Shown in pieces: positions 1 to 8,703 of a DNA stretch of 64,000 nt. The position numbers and the translations under genes are program-made. The notes beneath the pieces were generated by a model that was not told where the DNA came from, searched no databases, and saw only the letters and a program-made list of their open reading frames with translations. This stretch comes from DASXHY01 sp036272195 (GTDB taxonomy: Bacteria > Verrucomicrobiota > Verrucomicrobiia > Limisphaerales > DASXHY01). The DNA lies in contig DATAZE010000024.1 of assembly GCA_036272195.1 (NCBI GenBank), positions 186,001-250,000 on the forward strand, written 5' to 3'. Position 1 is the stretch's first letter. Each line of letters opens with the position of its first letter.

Positions 1-428
1 CTGCGACGACCCACAAAAATGCGGTAATCGCCGGCTTGCGTCACCTGTGCCTCCCGGCCCGTCGAAACCGGCACTCCCTCCGCAATAATTTTCCCGCGCA
101 CCCCCATCCCGGCAGCCTCCGTGCCCTCCGCTCGGCGCAGTGTTGCGATCTGCCCTCCGGCTTTGGAAGGCGCGAAGCTCACCTGATACGCGATATCCGC
201 GACGGCATCGCCGTTCGTATCGATTAAGAGCTCATATAGCGCCTCCAATGCAAACGGCTCGCGAGTGGTCGGCCCCGGCGGGTTCACTCCGACGGACGGG
301 TGAAAGTCCATAATCAGGATGGACTTGTCCGGGGCTCCCGGCTTGGAAAAAGCATACAGATCGGTGAAGTCCAGGCGTGCGTCCCCGCGAGGGAATCCAA
401 TATTGGGGCCGGAATAATGATGTGACAT
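1..428 (-). CDS. DUF4331 family protein (C-terminus cut by window edge)
   Basis: Reading the minus strand from the ATG at 428 gives an open frame to the window edge, about 142 residues. It begins MSHHYSGPNIGFPRGDARLD and continues with an F-T-D-L-Y-A-F motif, then D-F-H-P-S and a L-L-I-D-T-N-G-D segment. That order (start near an SHH or SSHREAP-type motif, then DxTDLYAF, then IDTNGDxxAD) is characteristic of DUF4331, a family of unknown biochemical function that often occurs as secreted or cytoplasmic proteins of 250-500 residues. No signal peptide is visible here, so the protein may be cytoplasmic. The 3' part lies outside the window. The spacer 429-611 would hold its promoter, just beyond the hairpin that ends the neighbouring hydrolase gene. 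The family call is confident; the function is unknown. Confidence 0.75.
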   Translation of the reverse strand, partial: MSHHYSGPNIGFPRGDARLDFTDLYAFSKPGAPDKSILIMDFHPSVGVNPPGPTTREPFALEALYELLIDTNGDAVADIAYQVSFAPSKAGGQIATLRRAEGTEAAGMGVRGKIIAEGVPVSTGREAQVTQAGDYRIFVGRR

Positions 429-572
429 AGCTCAGTTCCTTAGTTCTTCAATGTTTGTTTTTTTCAGACCTCGGACGGTCCCTTTGACTAGTGTTCAGTT
501 TTACTACGCACATTGAAGGGATTCTGAAAATAATTATTCAACTCGCCGAACAACCAAATCGATTACTCTGAA

Positions 573-600
573 GCCTGCCGCACATTTCTGCGCGGCAGGC
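573..600 (-). terminator. Hairpin behind the epoxide hydrolase gene
   Basis: GCCTGCCGC (573-581) and GCGGCAGGC (592-600) form a perfect 9-bp stem with a 10-nt loop, starting 11 bp past the stop codon at 612. There is no clear U-tract on the minus-strand transcript, so it may be a weak terminator or an mRNA-stabilising hairpin. Confidence 0.5.
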
Positions 601-611
601 TCGGTCGAAAT

Positions 612-1904
612 TTACTGACTCAACGACGTCACACTGTCGCCGCGCAGTGATTTGAAGGACGCGCGGAGTTCGCTGGAGAAAAACTCCGGCTGCTCCCACG
701 CCGCGAAATGGCCGCCTTTTTCGAGCTTATTGTAGTAGATGAGTCCCGGAAAGGCCCGCTCAGTCCAGCTTCGCGGAGCCGCGTAGATTTCATCCGGATA
801 CACACTCACGGCCACCGGAATGGTGACGTTTTTGACATCAAAAAAGGCCAGATTATTTTCCCAATACAGCCGAGCTGAAGAAATCGCCGTGCCGGTCAAC
901 CAGTAAAGCGTGATATTATCAAGGATGTCGTCGCGCGTGAGACCTTCGCGCTTTCCATCAAAAACGCGGGCGATGAGTTCGTAACTGCGCACGTCATGAT
1001 CCAATATCCAACCCGCCAAACCGACGGGTGAGTCCGCAATTGCATACAAAGTCTGCGGTTTGTTTTTCATCTCGGCCGCGTAGCCTACGCCGTGCTTGAA
1101 AAAATAGTCCAGTTGGTCCCATGCGTTTCGTTCTTCGGCAGAGAGACCCGATGGTGGCGGATTTCCGAGGCTGAGTGCTTTTGAAATGTCTGCCGGAACC
1201 GTCGCGGCCATGTTGACGTGAATGCCGAGCAATTCCGGCGGTGCTTGCAGCGCCATTTGCTCCGTAATCGAATCCCCCCAATCGCCGCCTTGCGCCACGA
1301 ACTTCGTATATCCCAGGCGTTTCATCAAAACCGTCCAGGCACGAGCGATGTGCTGCGGATCCCAACCGGGCGCAGTCGGCTTGTCGGAGAAGCCGTATCC
1401 AGGTATTGAAGGAATCACGACATCGAAGGCGTCCTCAGCGTGTCCGCCATACGCCGTGGGATCCGTGAGCGGCCCGATGATCTTGAGTTGCTCGATGACC
1501 GAGCCTGGCCAGCCATGCGTGATAATCACCGGCAATGCATTCGGATGGCGGGACCGGACGTGGATAAAATGAATCTTCAGCCCGTCGATCTCGGTCGTGA
1601 ATTGCGGCAGGGCGTTCAACTTCGCCTCGCATTTGCGCCAATCGTAATCCGTCGCCCAATAGCGCCCGAGGGCCTGCATCGTCGCGAGTTGCACGCCTTG
1701 CGATTCGTCGGTGACAGTTTCCTTGTCTGGCCAGCGGGTGGCGACAACGCGCCTGCGCAGATCCGCAAGTTGCTCGTCCGAAAAGTGGATGTGAAACGGG
1801 CGGATGGCGTTGTTTTCTGCCACAACGAGCGCTGCCGCATCGGTAGCCCGGGCGGGCGGAGTCAGAGTTGATGCAATCATAATAGTAAGAAACAAGGTTT
1901 TCAT
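612..1904 (-). CDS. Secreted epoxide-hydrolase-like alpha/beta hydrolase
   Basis: The protein has 430 residues. Residues 1-20 form a signal peptide ending PPARA, so it is probably exported. An epoxide-hydrolase N-terminal (EHN) domain follows (about 33-140, with the ADLRRRVVATRWPD motif typical of that domain), then the alpha/beta-hydrolase core. The oxyanion-hole motif HGWPG is at 130-134, the nucleophile elbow GGDWGD puts the catalytic Asp at 208, and the late GGHFAAWEQPE motif supplies the catalytic His at 399. Family members hydrolyse epoxides such as juvenile-hormone-like or xenobiotic epoxides, but the natural substrate cannot be read from sequence. It is transcribed away from the flavin oxidoreductase at 2238, across a 333-bp divergent spacer. 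A 7-bp palindrome (1948-1964) lies just upstream of its start and could be an operator. Confidence 0.85.
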   Translation of the reverse strand: MKTLFLTIMIASTLTPPARATDAAALVVAENNAIRPFHIHFSDEQLADLRRRVVATRWPDKETVTDESQGVQLATMQALGRYWATDYDWRKCEAKLNALPQFTTEIDGLKIHFIHVRSRHPNALPVIITHGWPGSVIEQLKIIGPLTDPTAYGGHAEDAFDVVIPSIPGYGFSDKPTAPGWDPQHIARAWTVLMKRLGYTKFVAQGGDWGDSITEQMALQAPPELLGIHVNMAATVPADISKALSLGNPPPSGLSAEERNAWDQLDYFFKHGVGYAAEMKNKPQTLYAIADSPVGLAGWILDHDVRSYELIARVFDGKREGLTRDDILDNITLYWLTGTAISSARLYWENNLAFFDVKNVTIPVAVSVYPDEIYAAPRSWTERAFPGLIYYNKLEKGGHFAAWEQPEFFSSELRASFKSLRGDSVTSLSQ

Positions 1905-2237
1905 ATTCGTCTTTGGTCTCGTTGGAATTTCGTTTTCGCAGATATAAATCCGTGCTTCACGGATGATTCATATCTCCATTGGTTCGCAATTCTGTTTATG
2001 CACAACAGCGAGAATTTCCCGCGGAACGGTCAACTGAAAAATTCCGGCTGTCGCATATTGAATCGGCGCTATTGCGACGATTGTTCATGCTTGGGGATAC
2101 GCCACTGACTCGAAATGTGAAAACGAAGCGCGACTTAATTGAAACCGTTTATCCGGCTGCGAGCATAATTGTTAATTATAGTCAGCCAAGAAACGTGGTA
2201 TTTCTGCAATGCGCCGACAGTGTGGCATTATTGACGC
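1905..2237. other. Divergent spacer with a short palindrome
   Basis: This 333-bp AT-richer gap separates two divergent genes and should contain both promoters. ATCCGTG-CTT-CACGGAT (1948-1964) is a perfect 7-bp inverted repeat lying 44-60 bp upstream of the hydrolase start. No convincing gene was found; a plus-strand open frame from 1979 overlaps the next gene and has no recognisable family. Confidence 0.5.
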
Positions 2238-3341
2238 ATGACAAATTTATTGAAGACCAACAGCCCGGCCAAAGACGCCGACATGCCTTCGACGAAACAG
2301 GAGAAGATGCAGGTTGGCGTGGATAGTTTCGCCGCGCGTTTTTCAGAGGACGGCACCGAACCAAAAATCACCGCGTCGGACAGCATCCGCCAACTCGTTG
2401 AGCGAATTGAATTGGCGGACCAGGCGGGTCTGGATGTGTTCGGCGTCGGAGAACATCATCGTCGCGAATTTCTCGATTCCGCGCCGGCGGTCATTCTCGC
2501 AGCCGGGGCCGCCCGGACAAAACGAATCCGTCTCACCAGCGCCGTGACCGTCTTGAGCGCCGCCGATCCCGTGCGTGTCTTCCAGAATTTTGCCACTCTC
2601 GACCTGCTCTCACAAGGCCGCGCCGAAATGGTGGTCGGCCGCGGTTCCTTCATCGAGTCCTTTCCCTTGTTTGGTTTGCAACTCGAAGATTACGATTCGT
2701 TGTTTGCGGAAAAATTGGACCTGCTGCTCAAGCTGCGTGAAAACGAATTCGTCCATTGGTCCGGCAAATATCGCCCGGAACTCACCGGCCAGGGCGTTTA
2801 TCCGCGGCCGATGCAGAATCCGCTGCCGATCTGGCTGGGCGTGGGCGGCACGCCGGAATCTTTCGCCCGGGCCGGTATGCTCGGTTTGCCGTTGATGGTC
2901 GCCATCATTGGCGGCGAAACACGGCGGTTCCGTCCGCTCATCGATATTTATCGCGAGTATGGCCAGCGCGCCGGTCACGCACCTGAGAAACTCAAGGTGG
3001 GTGTCCATTCGTTGGGCTACGTCGCCGAAACAACTGAACAGGCGATTGAAGATTTTTTCCCCGGTTACGCCAAATCGGTCACTCGCATCGGCAAAGAGCG
3101 CGGCTGGCCGCCCGTCACGCGCGCTCAATTCGACGCCGGGGTAGGCAAGCATGGCGCGCTGCTGGTCGGCGGTCCGGAAGAGGTCACCGAAAAAATTCTT
3201 CGTCACAGTGAAGCGTTGGGTGGCATTTCGCGGATCACGTTTCACATGGACGTGGGAGAATGGCGGCAGCCGAAGCTCTTGCGCGCGATTGAATTGCTGG
3301 GAGCCAAAGTCGCGCCCGCATTGCGAGCGGCAGCTTCCTGA
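2238..3341 (+). CDS. LLM-class flavin-dependent oxidoreductase (Atu2307/2I7G type)
   Basis: This is a 367-residue bacterial-luciferase-like (LLM) TIM-barrel oxidoreductase that would use FMN/FMNH2. Signature segments are GLDVFGVGEHH, RTKRIRLTSAVTVLSAADPVRVFQ and GRGSFIESFPLFG, which match from memory the Atu2307/SP_0267 subgroup of uncharacterised LLM oxidoreductases. Substrate unknown. The first ATG is at 2238, but homologues usually begin close to MQVGVDSFAA, which would start at 2307 (about 344 residues). AGGAGA just before 2307 is Shine-Dalgarno-like but very close, so the start is uncertain. It is monocistronic and divergent from the epoxide-hydrolase-like gene. The pair could serve detoxification of small organic compounds, but that is inference. 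Confidence 0.85.
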   Translation: MTNLLKTNSPAKDADMPSTKQEKMQVGVDSFAARFSEDGTEPKITASDSIRQLVERIELADQAGLDVFGVGEHHRREFLDSAPAVILAAGAARTKRIRLTSAVTVLSAADPVRVFQNFATLDLLSQGRAEMVVGRGSFIESFPLFGLQLEDYDSLFAEKLDLLLKLRENEFVHWSGKYRPELTGQGVYPRPMQNPLPIWLGVGGTPESFARAGMLGLPLMVAIIGGETRRFRPLIDIYREYGQRAGHAPEKLKVGVHSLGYVAETTEQAIEDFFPGYAKSVTRIGKERGWPPVTRAQFDAGVGKHGALLVGGPEEVTEKILRHSEALGGISRITFHMDVGEWRQPKLLRAIELLGAKVAPALRAAAS

Positions 3342-3580
3342 ACGATTCCGCCCCCGGTCCGCGACGGGGATTCGGAGCGACTTTTTCGAAAATTGAAAGC
3401 TCAATTTTTTGACATTTCATGCGAGTGACTTCATCGGCCCAAAATAGGATGATGTTCATGAATAGCTCGATCAATGCGACGCGGTATTTTAAAACCGAAT
3501 CGTTCCTATAACTGTCGACGCAGAACCGGCAAAATCGACCAGGCTTTCGCCCGGTTACAAACTTCGACCACGAATTTGCA

Positions 3581-5860
3581 TTGAAATCGCACCCCTCCAG
3601 GTCCCGGCAGAAAGCTCCGGCCTCAAAGCGCCGTCTGCTGTGCTTACGAATCACCGCATTTTTGTTGCCCTTCGCGATAGTGGGAATCATCGAGGTGGCG
3701 CTTCGGCTCGGGAGCTATGGATTTGATCCTCATTTTTTCCGATCGCTCAAAATTGGCGGTGAAGATTACTTCGTTCAGAACGACGCATTCAGCTACCGCT
3801 TTTTCCCGCCCGAAAACTCGCGGAACCCTGGCGTGTTGCGGATGAAAGCCGTCAAGCCGCCGGGCACCTTCCGGATTTTCATTTTTGGCGAATCCGCCGC
3901 CATGGGCGATCCCGAGCCTTCTTACGGACCGGCCCGCTGCATGGAAGCGCAATTGCGCGCAAAATTTCCCGACCGAAAATTCGAGGTTATCAATGTCGCC
4001 TTCACGGCCATTAATTCGCACGTGATTTTGCCCATCGCGCGGGAATGCGCCCGGCATGACGGCGACCTGTGGATAATCTACATGGGCAACAACGAAATGG
4101 TCGGCCCCTATGGCGCCGCCACGGTTTTCGGGCGGCGTGCGCCGCCGCTCCCCTATGTGAGGTTCGTCACCGCCGTTCAAGCGACGCGCATCGGGCAGCT
4201 TTCCGTCGCTTTGGCTCGCAAGCTTCACGGCAGCGGGGAGAAATTGTCATCCTGGGGCGGCATGCAAATGTTTTTGCAAAATCAAATCGCTCCGGACTCT
4301 GCGCTCAAAAAGAACGTCTATTTCAATTTTCAAAAAAACCTGGACGATATCGTGCAGGCCGGTCTCGGTTCCGGCGCGAAAATCCTCCTGAACACGGTGG
4401 CCGTCAACCTTCGCGACTGTCCGCCGTTCGCTTCGTCGGCAAACACAAATCTTACGCCCGCCGATCGCGTGCAGTTCGAACAATTGTTTACCAATGCCTT
4501 ACAGGCGGAATCCAGCGGCGACCTGGCCGGGGCTGAAAAAGATTACGCGCAAGCCGCGCGAATAAATGGAACAGTTGCGGAGTTGCAATATCGCTGGGGC
4601 GAATGCCTGCGGGCGCAAACCAATTTTTCCGCCGCCCGCGAACATCTGCAACTTGCCTGCGATGACGACGCTTCGCCGTTCCGCACTGATTCGCGGCTGA
4701 ACGCAATCATTCGCGGCGAGACCGAAAAAAAGCCGACTGATAGGTTGGTCATGCTCGACGCCGCAAAGACTCTCGCCGCCTATAACTCGGACGATCTGTG
4801 CGGTGACGAGACTTTCCACGAACACGTGCATTTCGATTTCACCGGCAGTTTCCGGCTCGGGCTGGCCTGGGCGCAGCAAGTCGAAAAGATGCTCCCAACC
4901 GAAACGAAACGCCCCAGCGACTGGCTTACGCAGGAGCAATGCGATCAGGCTCTCGGATTGTCCGACTGGAACCGTGTCGCGGTCTGGGAACACATGGCGG
5001 GACGATTGTCGGTTCCGCCCTTCGCGGATCAAACCGGCAACAATAATCGCGTCGCAGCCTTACAGATGAGGGTGCGCACGCTGCGTTCGCACATGGACAC
5101 CAACGACGCCGCGCAGGCCCGCGAGAATTTTCAGCAGCAACTTGCCCGAACGCCGGACGATTTTTTCCTGCGCGAGAATTATGCGCTGTTTTTGCAATCC
5201 GGTGGCGATGCACCCTCCGCCATCGCCGAATGCCGGCGCGTCCACGATTTGATTCCGCACGACTACGTCCCGTATTTTCAGCTTGGCCGATTGCTCGGCG
5301 GGCAGGGCCAATACACCGAGGCGGAAACAGATTTCCGCACCGCTCTCAAAATTCATCCTGCACTCACGGAAGGCTGGTTTGAGTTGGGGAATATGCTCGC
5401 CGCGCAGCAACGGTTTTCCGAGGCATTGGATAGTTACGCCGTCGCGCGCGATCAACGACCCCAGGACGGCCAGACGATTTTTCGCATGGGAGAAGTTTAT
5501 GCGCTGATGCATCGTCCGGTGGACGCGCTGCGCTCTTTTCGCGAAGCGGCGAAATTAACTCCTGCCGATTGGGAAATTCATTTTCAACTCGGCGGCGCAT
5601 TGGATGAAGCGCAGCAGGAAGACGAAGCGCTGGCGGAATTTTCCGCGGCGGCTCGTCTTAATCCCGTTTCCTCACGAACGCATTTCAATTACGGCGTGCT
5701 GTTAGCCAAAAAGAGCAGGCTCGATGAAGCCCGCCAGGAGTTTTCCGAGTCTCTGCGGCTCGAACCCAATTACCAAAATGCGCGCGACGCCCTCGTCAAA
5801 GTGCAAATGTTGTTGCAACATCGAAACGGAAATCCACCGGCATCACCCACAAACCCCTGA
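3581..5860 (+). CDS. Membrane-anchored SGNH-hydrolase/TPR protein, copy 1
   Basis: The 759-residue protein has a basic N-terminus, one hydrophobic segment at about 23-45 (signal anchor), an SGNH-hydrolase-like domain (about 60-440) and a C-terminal run of tetratricopeptide repeats (about 500-750). The SGNH blocks are altered but recognisable: FGES with Ser105 for block I, GNNE (169-172) for block III, and a late HEHVHF segment (413-418) whose ExxH resembles the block V DxxH. A short TPR-like insertion (about 300-360) sits inside the hydrolase domain. SGNH enzymes of this kind are esterases or O-acyl-transfer enzymes acting on glycans, so an envelope polysaccharide substrate is plausible but unproven. 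It is followed 11 bp later by a DUF5989 gene, then by a close paralogue. Confidence 0.8.
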   Translation: MKSHPSRSRQKAPASKRRLLCLRITAFLLPFAIVGIIEVALRLGSYGFDPHFFRSLKIGGEDYFVQNDAFSYRFFPPENSRNPGVLRMKAVKPPGTFRIFIFGESAAMGDPEPSYGPARCMEAQLRAKFPDRKFEVINVAFTAINSHVILPIARECARHDGDLWIIYMGNNEMVGPYGAATVFGRRAPPLPYVRFVTAVQATRIGQLSVALARKLHGSGEKLSSWGGMQMFLQNQIAPDSALKKNVYFNFQKNLDDIVQAGLGSGAKILLNTVAVNLRDCPPFASSANTNLTPADRVQFEQLFTNALQAESSGDLAGAEKDYAQAARINGTVAELQYRWGECLRAQTNFSAAREHLQLACDDDASPFRTDSRLNAIIRGETEKKPTDRLVMLDAAKTLAAYNSDDLCGDETFHEHVHFDFTGSFRLGLAWAQQVEKMLPTETKRPSDWLTQEQCDQALGLSDWNRVAVWEHMAGRLSVPPFADQTGNNNRVAALQMRVRTLRSHMDTNDAAQARENFQQQLARTPDDFFLRENYALFLQSGGDAPSAIAECRRVHDLIPHDYVPYFQLGRLLGGQGQYTEAETDFRTALKIHPALTEGWFELGNMLAAQQRFSEALDSYAVARDQRPQDGQTIFRMGEVYALMHRPVDALRSFREAAKLTPADWEIHFQLGGALDEAQQEDEALAEFSAAARLNPVSSRTHFNYGVLLAKKSRLDEARQEFSESLRLEPNYQNARDALVKVQMLLQHRNGNPPASPTNP

Positions 5861-5871
5861 ACTCTCATCCT

Positions 5872-6021
5872 ATGTGGTCACTATTCAAGGAATTCCTGAG
5901 ATTCTGCCGCCGCGAGAAGAAATGGTGGCTCATCCCGTTGATAAGCCTGCTCGTGCTACTCGGAATCATCCTGATTTTCACCGCCGGCTCCGGCATCTCC
6001 TGGGCCTTGTATCCGCATTAG
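5872..6021 (+). CDS. DUF5989 family small membrane protein
   Basis: A 49-residue frame begins MWSLFKEFLRFCRREKKWW and continues with a strongly hydrophobic stretch (about 20-45) ending ISWALYPH. The pattern F-L-x-F-(L/C)-x-x-x-K-K-(W/F)-W-L-x-P followed by one transmembrane helix and a short aromatic tail is the DUF5989 signature. From memory, DUF5989 genes usually sit beside carbamoyltransferases and SGNH hydrolases in export or glycan-modification clusters. Here the gene lies exactly between two SGNH-TPR genes, 11 bp after the first and 33 bp before the second, and no carbamoyltransferase is present. No good ribosome-binding site is visible, suggesting translation coupled to the upstream gene. 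Confidence 0.8.
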   Translation: MWSLFKEFLRFCRREKKWWLIPLISLLVLLGIILIFTAGSGISWALYPH

Positions 6022-6054
6022 ATCATGTCGATGACGGATTTTTGACATCACAAT

Positions 6055-8358
6055 TTGAGCACGCGCCGAAATAAATCGGGACGAAAAGAAAAAGCTGGTT
6101 TCGCGAAAGCTGCGGCACCGGCCCCCACCGGCCCCCTGCTCTCCTGCCACAGATGGTTGTTCCGGTTTTTCGCGCTTGTAGCTGTGCCGGTTATTCTGCT
6201 GGTAGGGTTGGAATTAATTTTGCGGCTGGCCGGTTACGGTTATTCGACCGGGTTCTTTCAAAACATTCGCGTCGGCGACAAGGATTACCTAGTGAACAAT
6301 GAGGATTTTGGCCGCAGATTTTTTCCTCCGCAACTAATGCGCTGGCCGGGTCCGGTGATGTTTGAGGCTAAAAAGCCCGCGAACACTTTTCGCATTTTCA
6401 TACTCGGCGAATCAGCCGCGCGCGGCGAGCCGGAACCAGCCTGCGCCGCTTCGCGTTACCTCGAGGCCCTGCTCGACGAGCGCTTTCCCAATACCCATTT
6501 CGAGGTGATTAATCTCGGCATCACGGCGATTGATTCGCACGTCATTCTTCCCATCGCCCGCGACTGCGCCGGCGCGAACGGCGATCTGTGGATCATTTAC
6601 ATGGGCAATAATGAAATGGTCGGACCATTCGGCGCCGCGACGGTTTTTGGCACGAAAGCGCCGTCGGTCGGATTGGTTCGGCTGAATCTTGCGCTGAAAA
6701 ATCTGCGCCTGGGTCAATTGCTACTCGATGTGGCCAGCCGGTTTGCCAAACACGACGCCAGCGCCTCCTGGGGAGGATTGAATATGTTTGTCGGCAATCA
6801 GCTTTCACCAGACGACACCAGCCGCACGGTCGTTTACCGGAATTTCCAGCGCAACCTCGACGACATCGTCCGCGTCGGCCTTGATAGTGGCGCGAAAATC
6901 CTGCTAAACACGGTGTCCGTGAATCTCAAGGATTGTCCGCCTTTCGCCTCGCTGACAAATAATACCCTCGCAGCCAGCGACGCTGCGCAATTTCAAAAAT
7001 TGTTTTCCGAAGGATGCCGCGCAGAGGAACAAAATGATTTTCCCGGCGCGGCTGAGAAATTTGAGGCCGCCGCAAAACTGGACCCGCAATTTGCGGAGTT
7101 GCAGTTCCGTTGGGCGGAGTGCCTCGCGCAAACAGGAAACGCCTCGACCGCGCGCGAACACTTTCAGCAGGCTGGTGATGACGACGCCCTGCCATTTCGC
7201 GCGGATTCGCACATCAACGGAATCGTTGCTGCCGCGGGGAAAAAATTCGCTGGCGACAGAATGGCATTCTTTGATGCCTTGGCGGCGCTCGCGGCGGAAA
7301 CGACGAATGAAGTTTGCGGACAGGAAACATTTTTTGAGCACGTTCATTTCAACATCGACGGCAATTTCCGTCTTGGCCGGTTCTGGGCCGCGCAGATGGA
7401 AAAGGTCCTGCCGCAGGAAATTTTGCGGAACGCCGCGACAAACGGTTGGGCCAGCCAGACCGCGTGCGAACGCCGCCTCGGGTTCACGGATGCGAATCGC
7501 TGCGCCATAATTCAGGAGATGATCGGACGACTCGGTCGTCCGCCCTTTAACAACCAATTGAATAATGCCGCCCGGCTGCGAAGCCTGCGGGAGCAAGCGG
7601 CGGCGCAATGCCATCCAATGGCGGCGCAGGCGGCGATGAAGATATATCGGTCAGCCATTCAGCGCACGCCCGCGGATTTTTTATTATACAAAAATTTCGC
7701 CGAATATTTGGAATCCACCGGCGACTTGCAACAGGCCCTGGTTCAATGGCAGAAGGTCTGCGAATTGTTGCCCCATTACTGCGACGGATTTCATCAGGTC
7801 GGACGATTGCTCAACGACCTGGGGCGCTGGGATCAAGCGGAAGCACCATTGAGAAAAGCTCTGGCGCTGCGCCCTCAATTAACCGAAGCCTGGTACGAAA
7901 TGGGGATTGCCTATTTTGGCCGCGGTAATTTTGATCCGGCGCTCCAGGAATTCAAACATGCCGCGCAATTGGAACCGTCCAACGCCACTTATCTCGCCAT
8001 GGAAGGAAGAGCGTTGTCAAAGTTGCAACGCCGCAGCGAAGCGATTCAACGTTATCGCGAAGCATTGCAGATTCAGCCGAATCTCGTGAAGGTCTGGCTA
8101 TCGCTCGGTGACGAACTCGTATCGACGAATCAAATCTCGGACGCAAGAGACGCTTACGCGGAAGCGGTTCGATTAGAGCCGGAAAACGCTCTCGCGCACC
8201 TGGACCTTGGCGTGATGTTCGCCCGCCTGAATCAGTTTGACGACGCGCTGGAACAATTTGAAGCGACGCTGCGTCTCGATCCGGGAAATCAACCGGCGCG
8301 GGATTATTTGAATCGGGTTCAAAACTGGAAGCAGAAGCAGATATTGAACTTAAAATAA
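6055..8358 (+). CDS. Membrane-anchored SGNH-hydrolase/TPR protein, copy 2
   Basis: The 767-residue paralogue of the 3581 gene has the same order: basic N-terminus, transmembrane segment (about 33-58), altered SGNH domain (GES with Ser120, the same GNNEMVGP motif, a HVHFNIDGNFRLG block) and C-terminal TPRs (about 530-750). The best start is TTG at 6055, because an upstream in-frame ATG at 6025 runs into a stop after six codons and the next alternatives fall inside the membrane segment. Translation may depend on coupling to the DUF5989 gene. The paralogues align almost end to end, so this is a gene duplication. The SGNH domain should face the periplasm. Substrate unknown. Confidence 0.8.
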   Translation: MSTRRNKSGRKEKAGFAKAAAPAPTGPLLSCHRWLFRFFALVAVPVILLVGLELILRLAGYGYSTGFFQNIRVGDKDYLVNNEDFGRRFFPPQLMRWPGPVMFEAKKPANTFRIFILGESAARGEPEPACAASRYLEALLDERFPNTHFEVINLGITAIDSHVILPIARDCAGANGDLWIIYMGNNEMVGPFGAATVFGTKAPSVGLVRLNLALKNLRLGQLLLDVASRFAKHDASASWGGLNMFVGNQLSPDDTSRTVVYRNFQRNLDDIVRVGLDSGAKILLNTVSVNLKDCPPFASLTNNTLAASDAAQFQKLFSEGCRAEEQNDFPGAAEKFEAAAKLDPQFAELQFRWAECLAQTGNASTAREHFQQAGDDDALPFRADSHINGIVAAAGKKFAGDRMAFFDALAALAAETTNEVCGQETFFEHVHFNIDGNFRLGRFWAAQMEKVLPQEILRNAATNGWASQTACERRLGFTDANRCAIIQEMIGRLGRPPFNNQLNNAARLRSLREQAAAQCHPMAAQAAMKIYRSAIQRTPADFLLYKNFAEYLESTGDLQQALVQWQKVCELLPHYCDGFHQVGRLLNDLGRWDQAEAPLRKALALRPQLTEAWYEMGIAYFGRGNFDPALQEFKHAAQLEPSNATYLAMEGRALSKLQRRSEAIQRYREALQIQPNLVKVWLSLGDELVSTNQISDARDAYAEAVRLEPENALAHLDLGVMFARLNQFDDALEQFEATLRLDPGNQPARDYLNRVQNWKQKQILNLK

Positions 8359-8703
8359 ATAAGTTCACTTGCCGATGGCACAACCAGCCGAGGGCATTAG
8401 TCGCTTGTTTTCTCGGGAATTTCGCCTTTTTTCACCCCTGGAATCATGGTTTCGTCGCGCAATTTTCTCACGTTTTCTCCTGGCACGCAGACCAACAAAA
8501 CATGCGATGCAACCCATCCAGGTCTTCTGATAATTTTATATCGTATGCCACCGTACGCGCCGTGCCGATTGTTCACTGAAGGTTTCAACTGATCGCGCGG
8601 AATGGACGTCATACCAAAAAATAACCCTAGAATGAACCCTGCAAATCAAGTGAAACCCCGGTTCGCGGACGGCCCGTGGAACAGGCGGCTGCAAAGCGAC
8701 TAT
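8359..8703. other. Spacer upstream of the glucan-module gene
   Basis: A 345-bp gap between the second SGNH-TPR gene and the secreted repeat protein. It should carry the promoter of the 8704 gene. I see no gene family, RNA fold or strong inverted repeat; a 71-codon minus-strand frame here has no recognisable features. Confidence 0.4.

Noticed and set aside
1979..2326. 115-codon plus-strand open frame overlapping the LLM oxidoreductase
   Set aside because: It has no recognisable family, overlaps the stronger gene at 2238 and shows no protein-like composition.
2610..3404. 264-codon minus-strand open frame opposite the LLM oxidoreductase
   Set aside because: It lies antisense to a clear family member and has the His/Arg/Gln-rich composition of a shadow frame in GC-rich DNA.
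8397..8612. 71-codon minus-strand frame in the 8.4-8.7 kb spacer
   Set aside because: No family, no ribosome-binding site and no conserved motif; it crosses the leader of the next gene.
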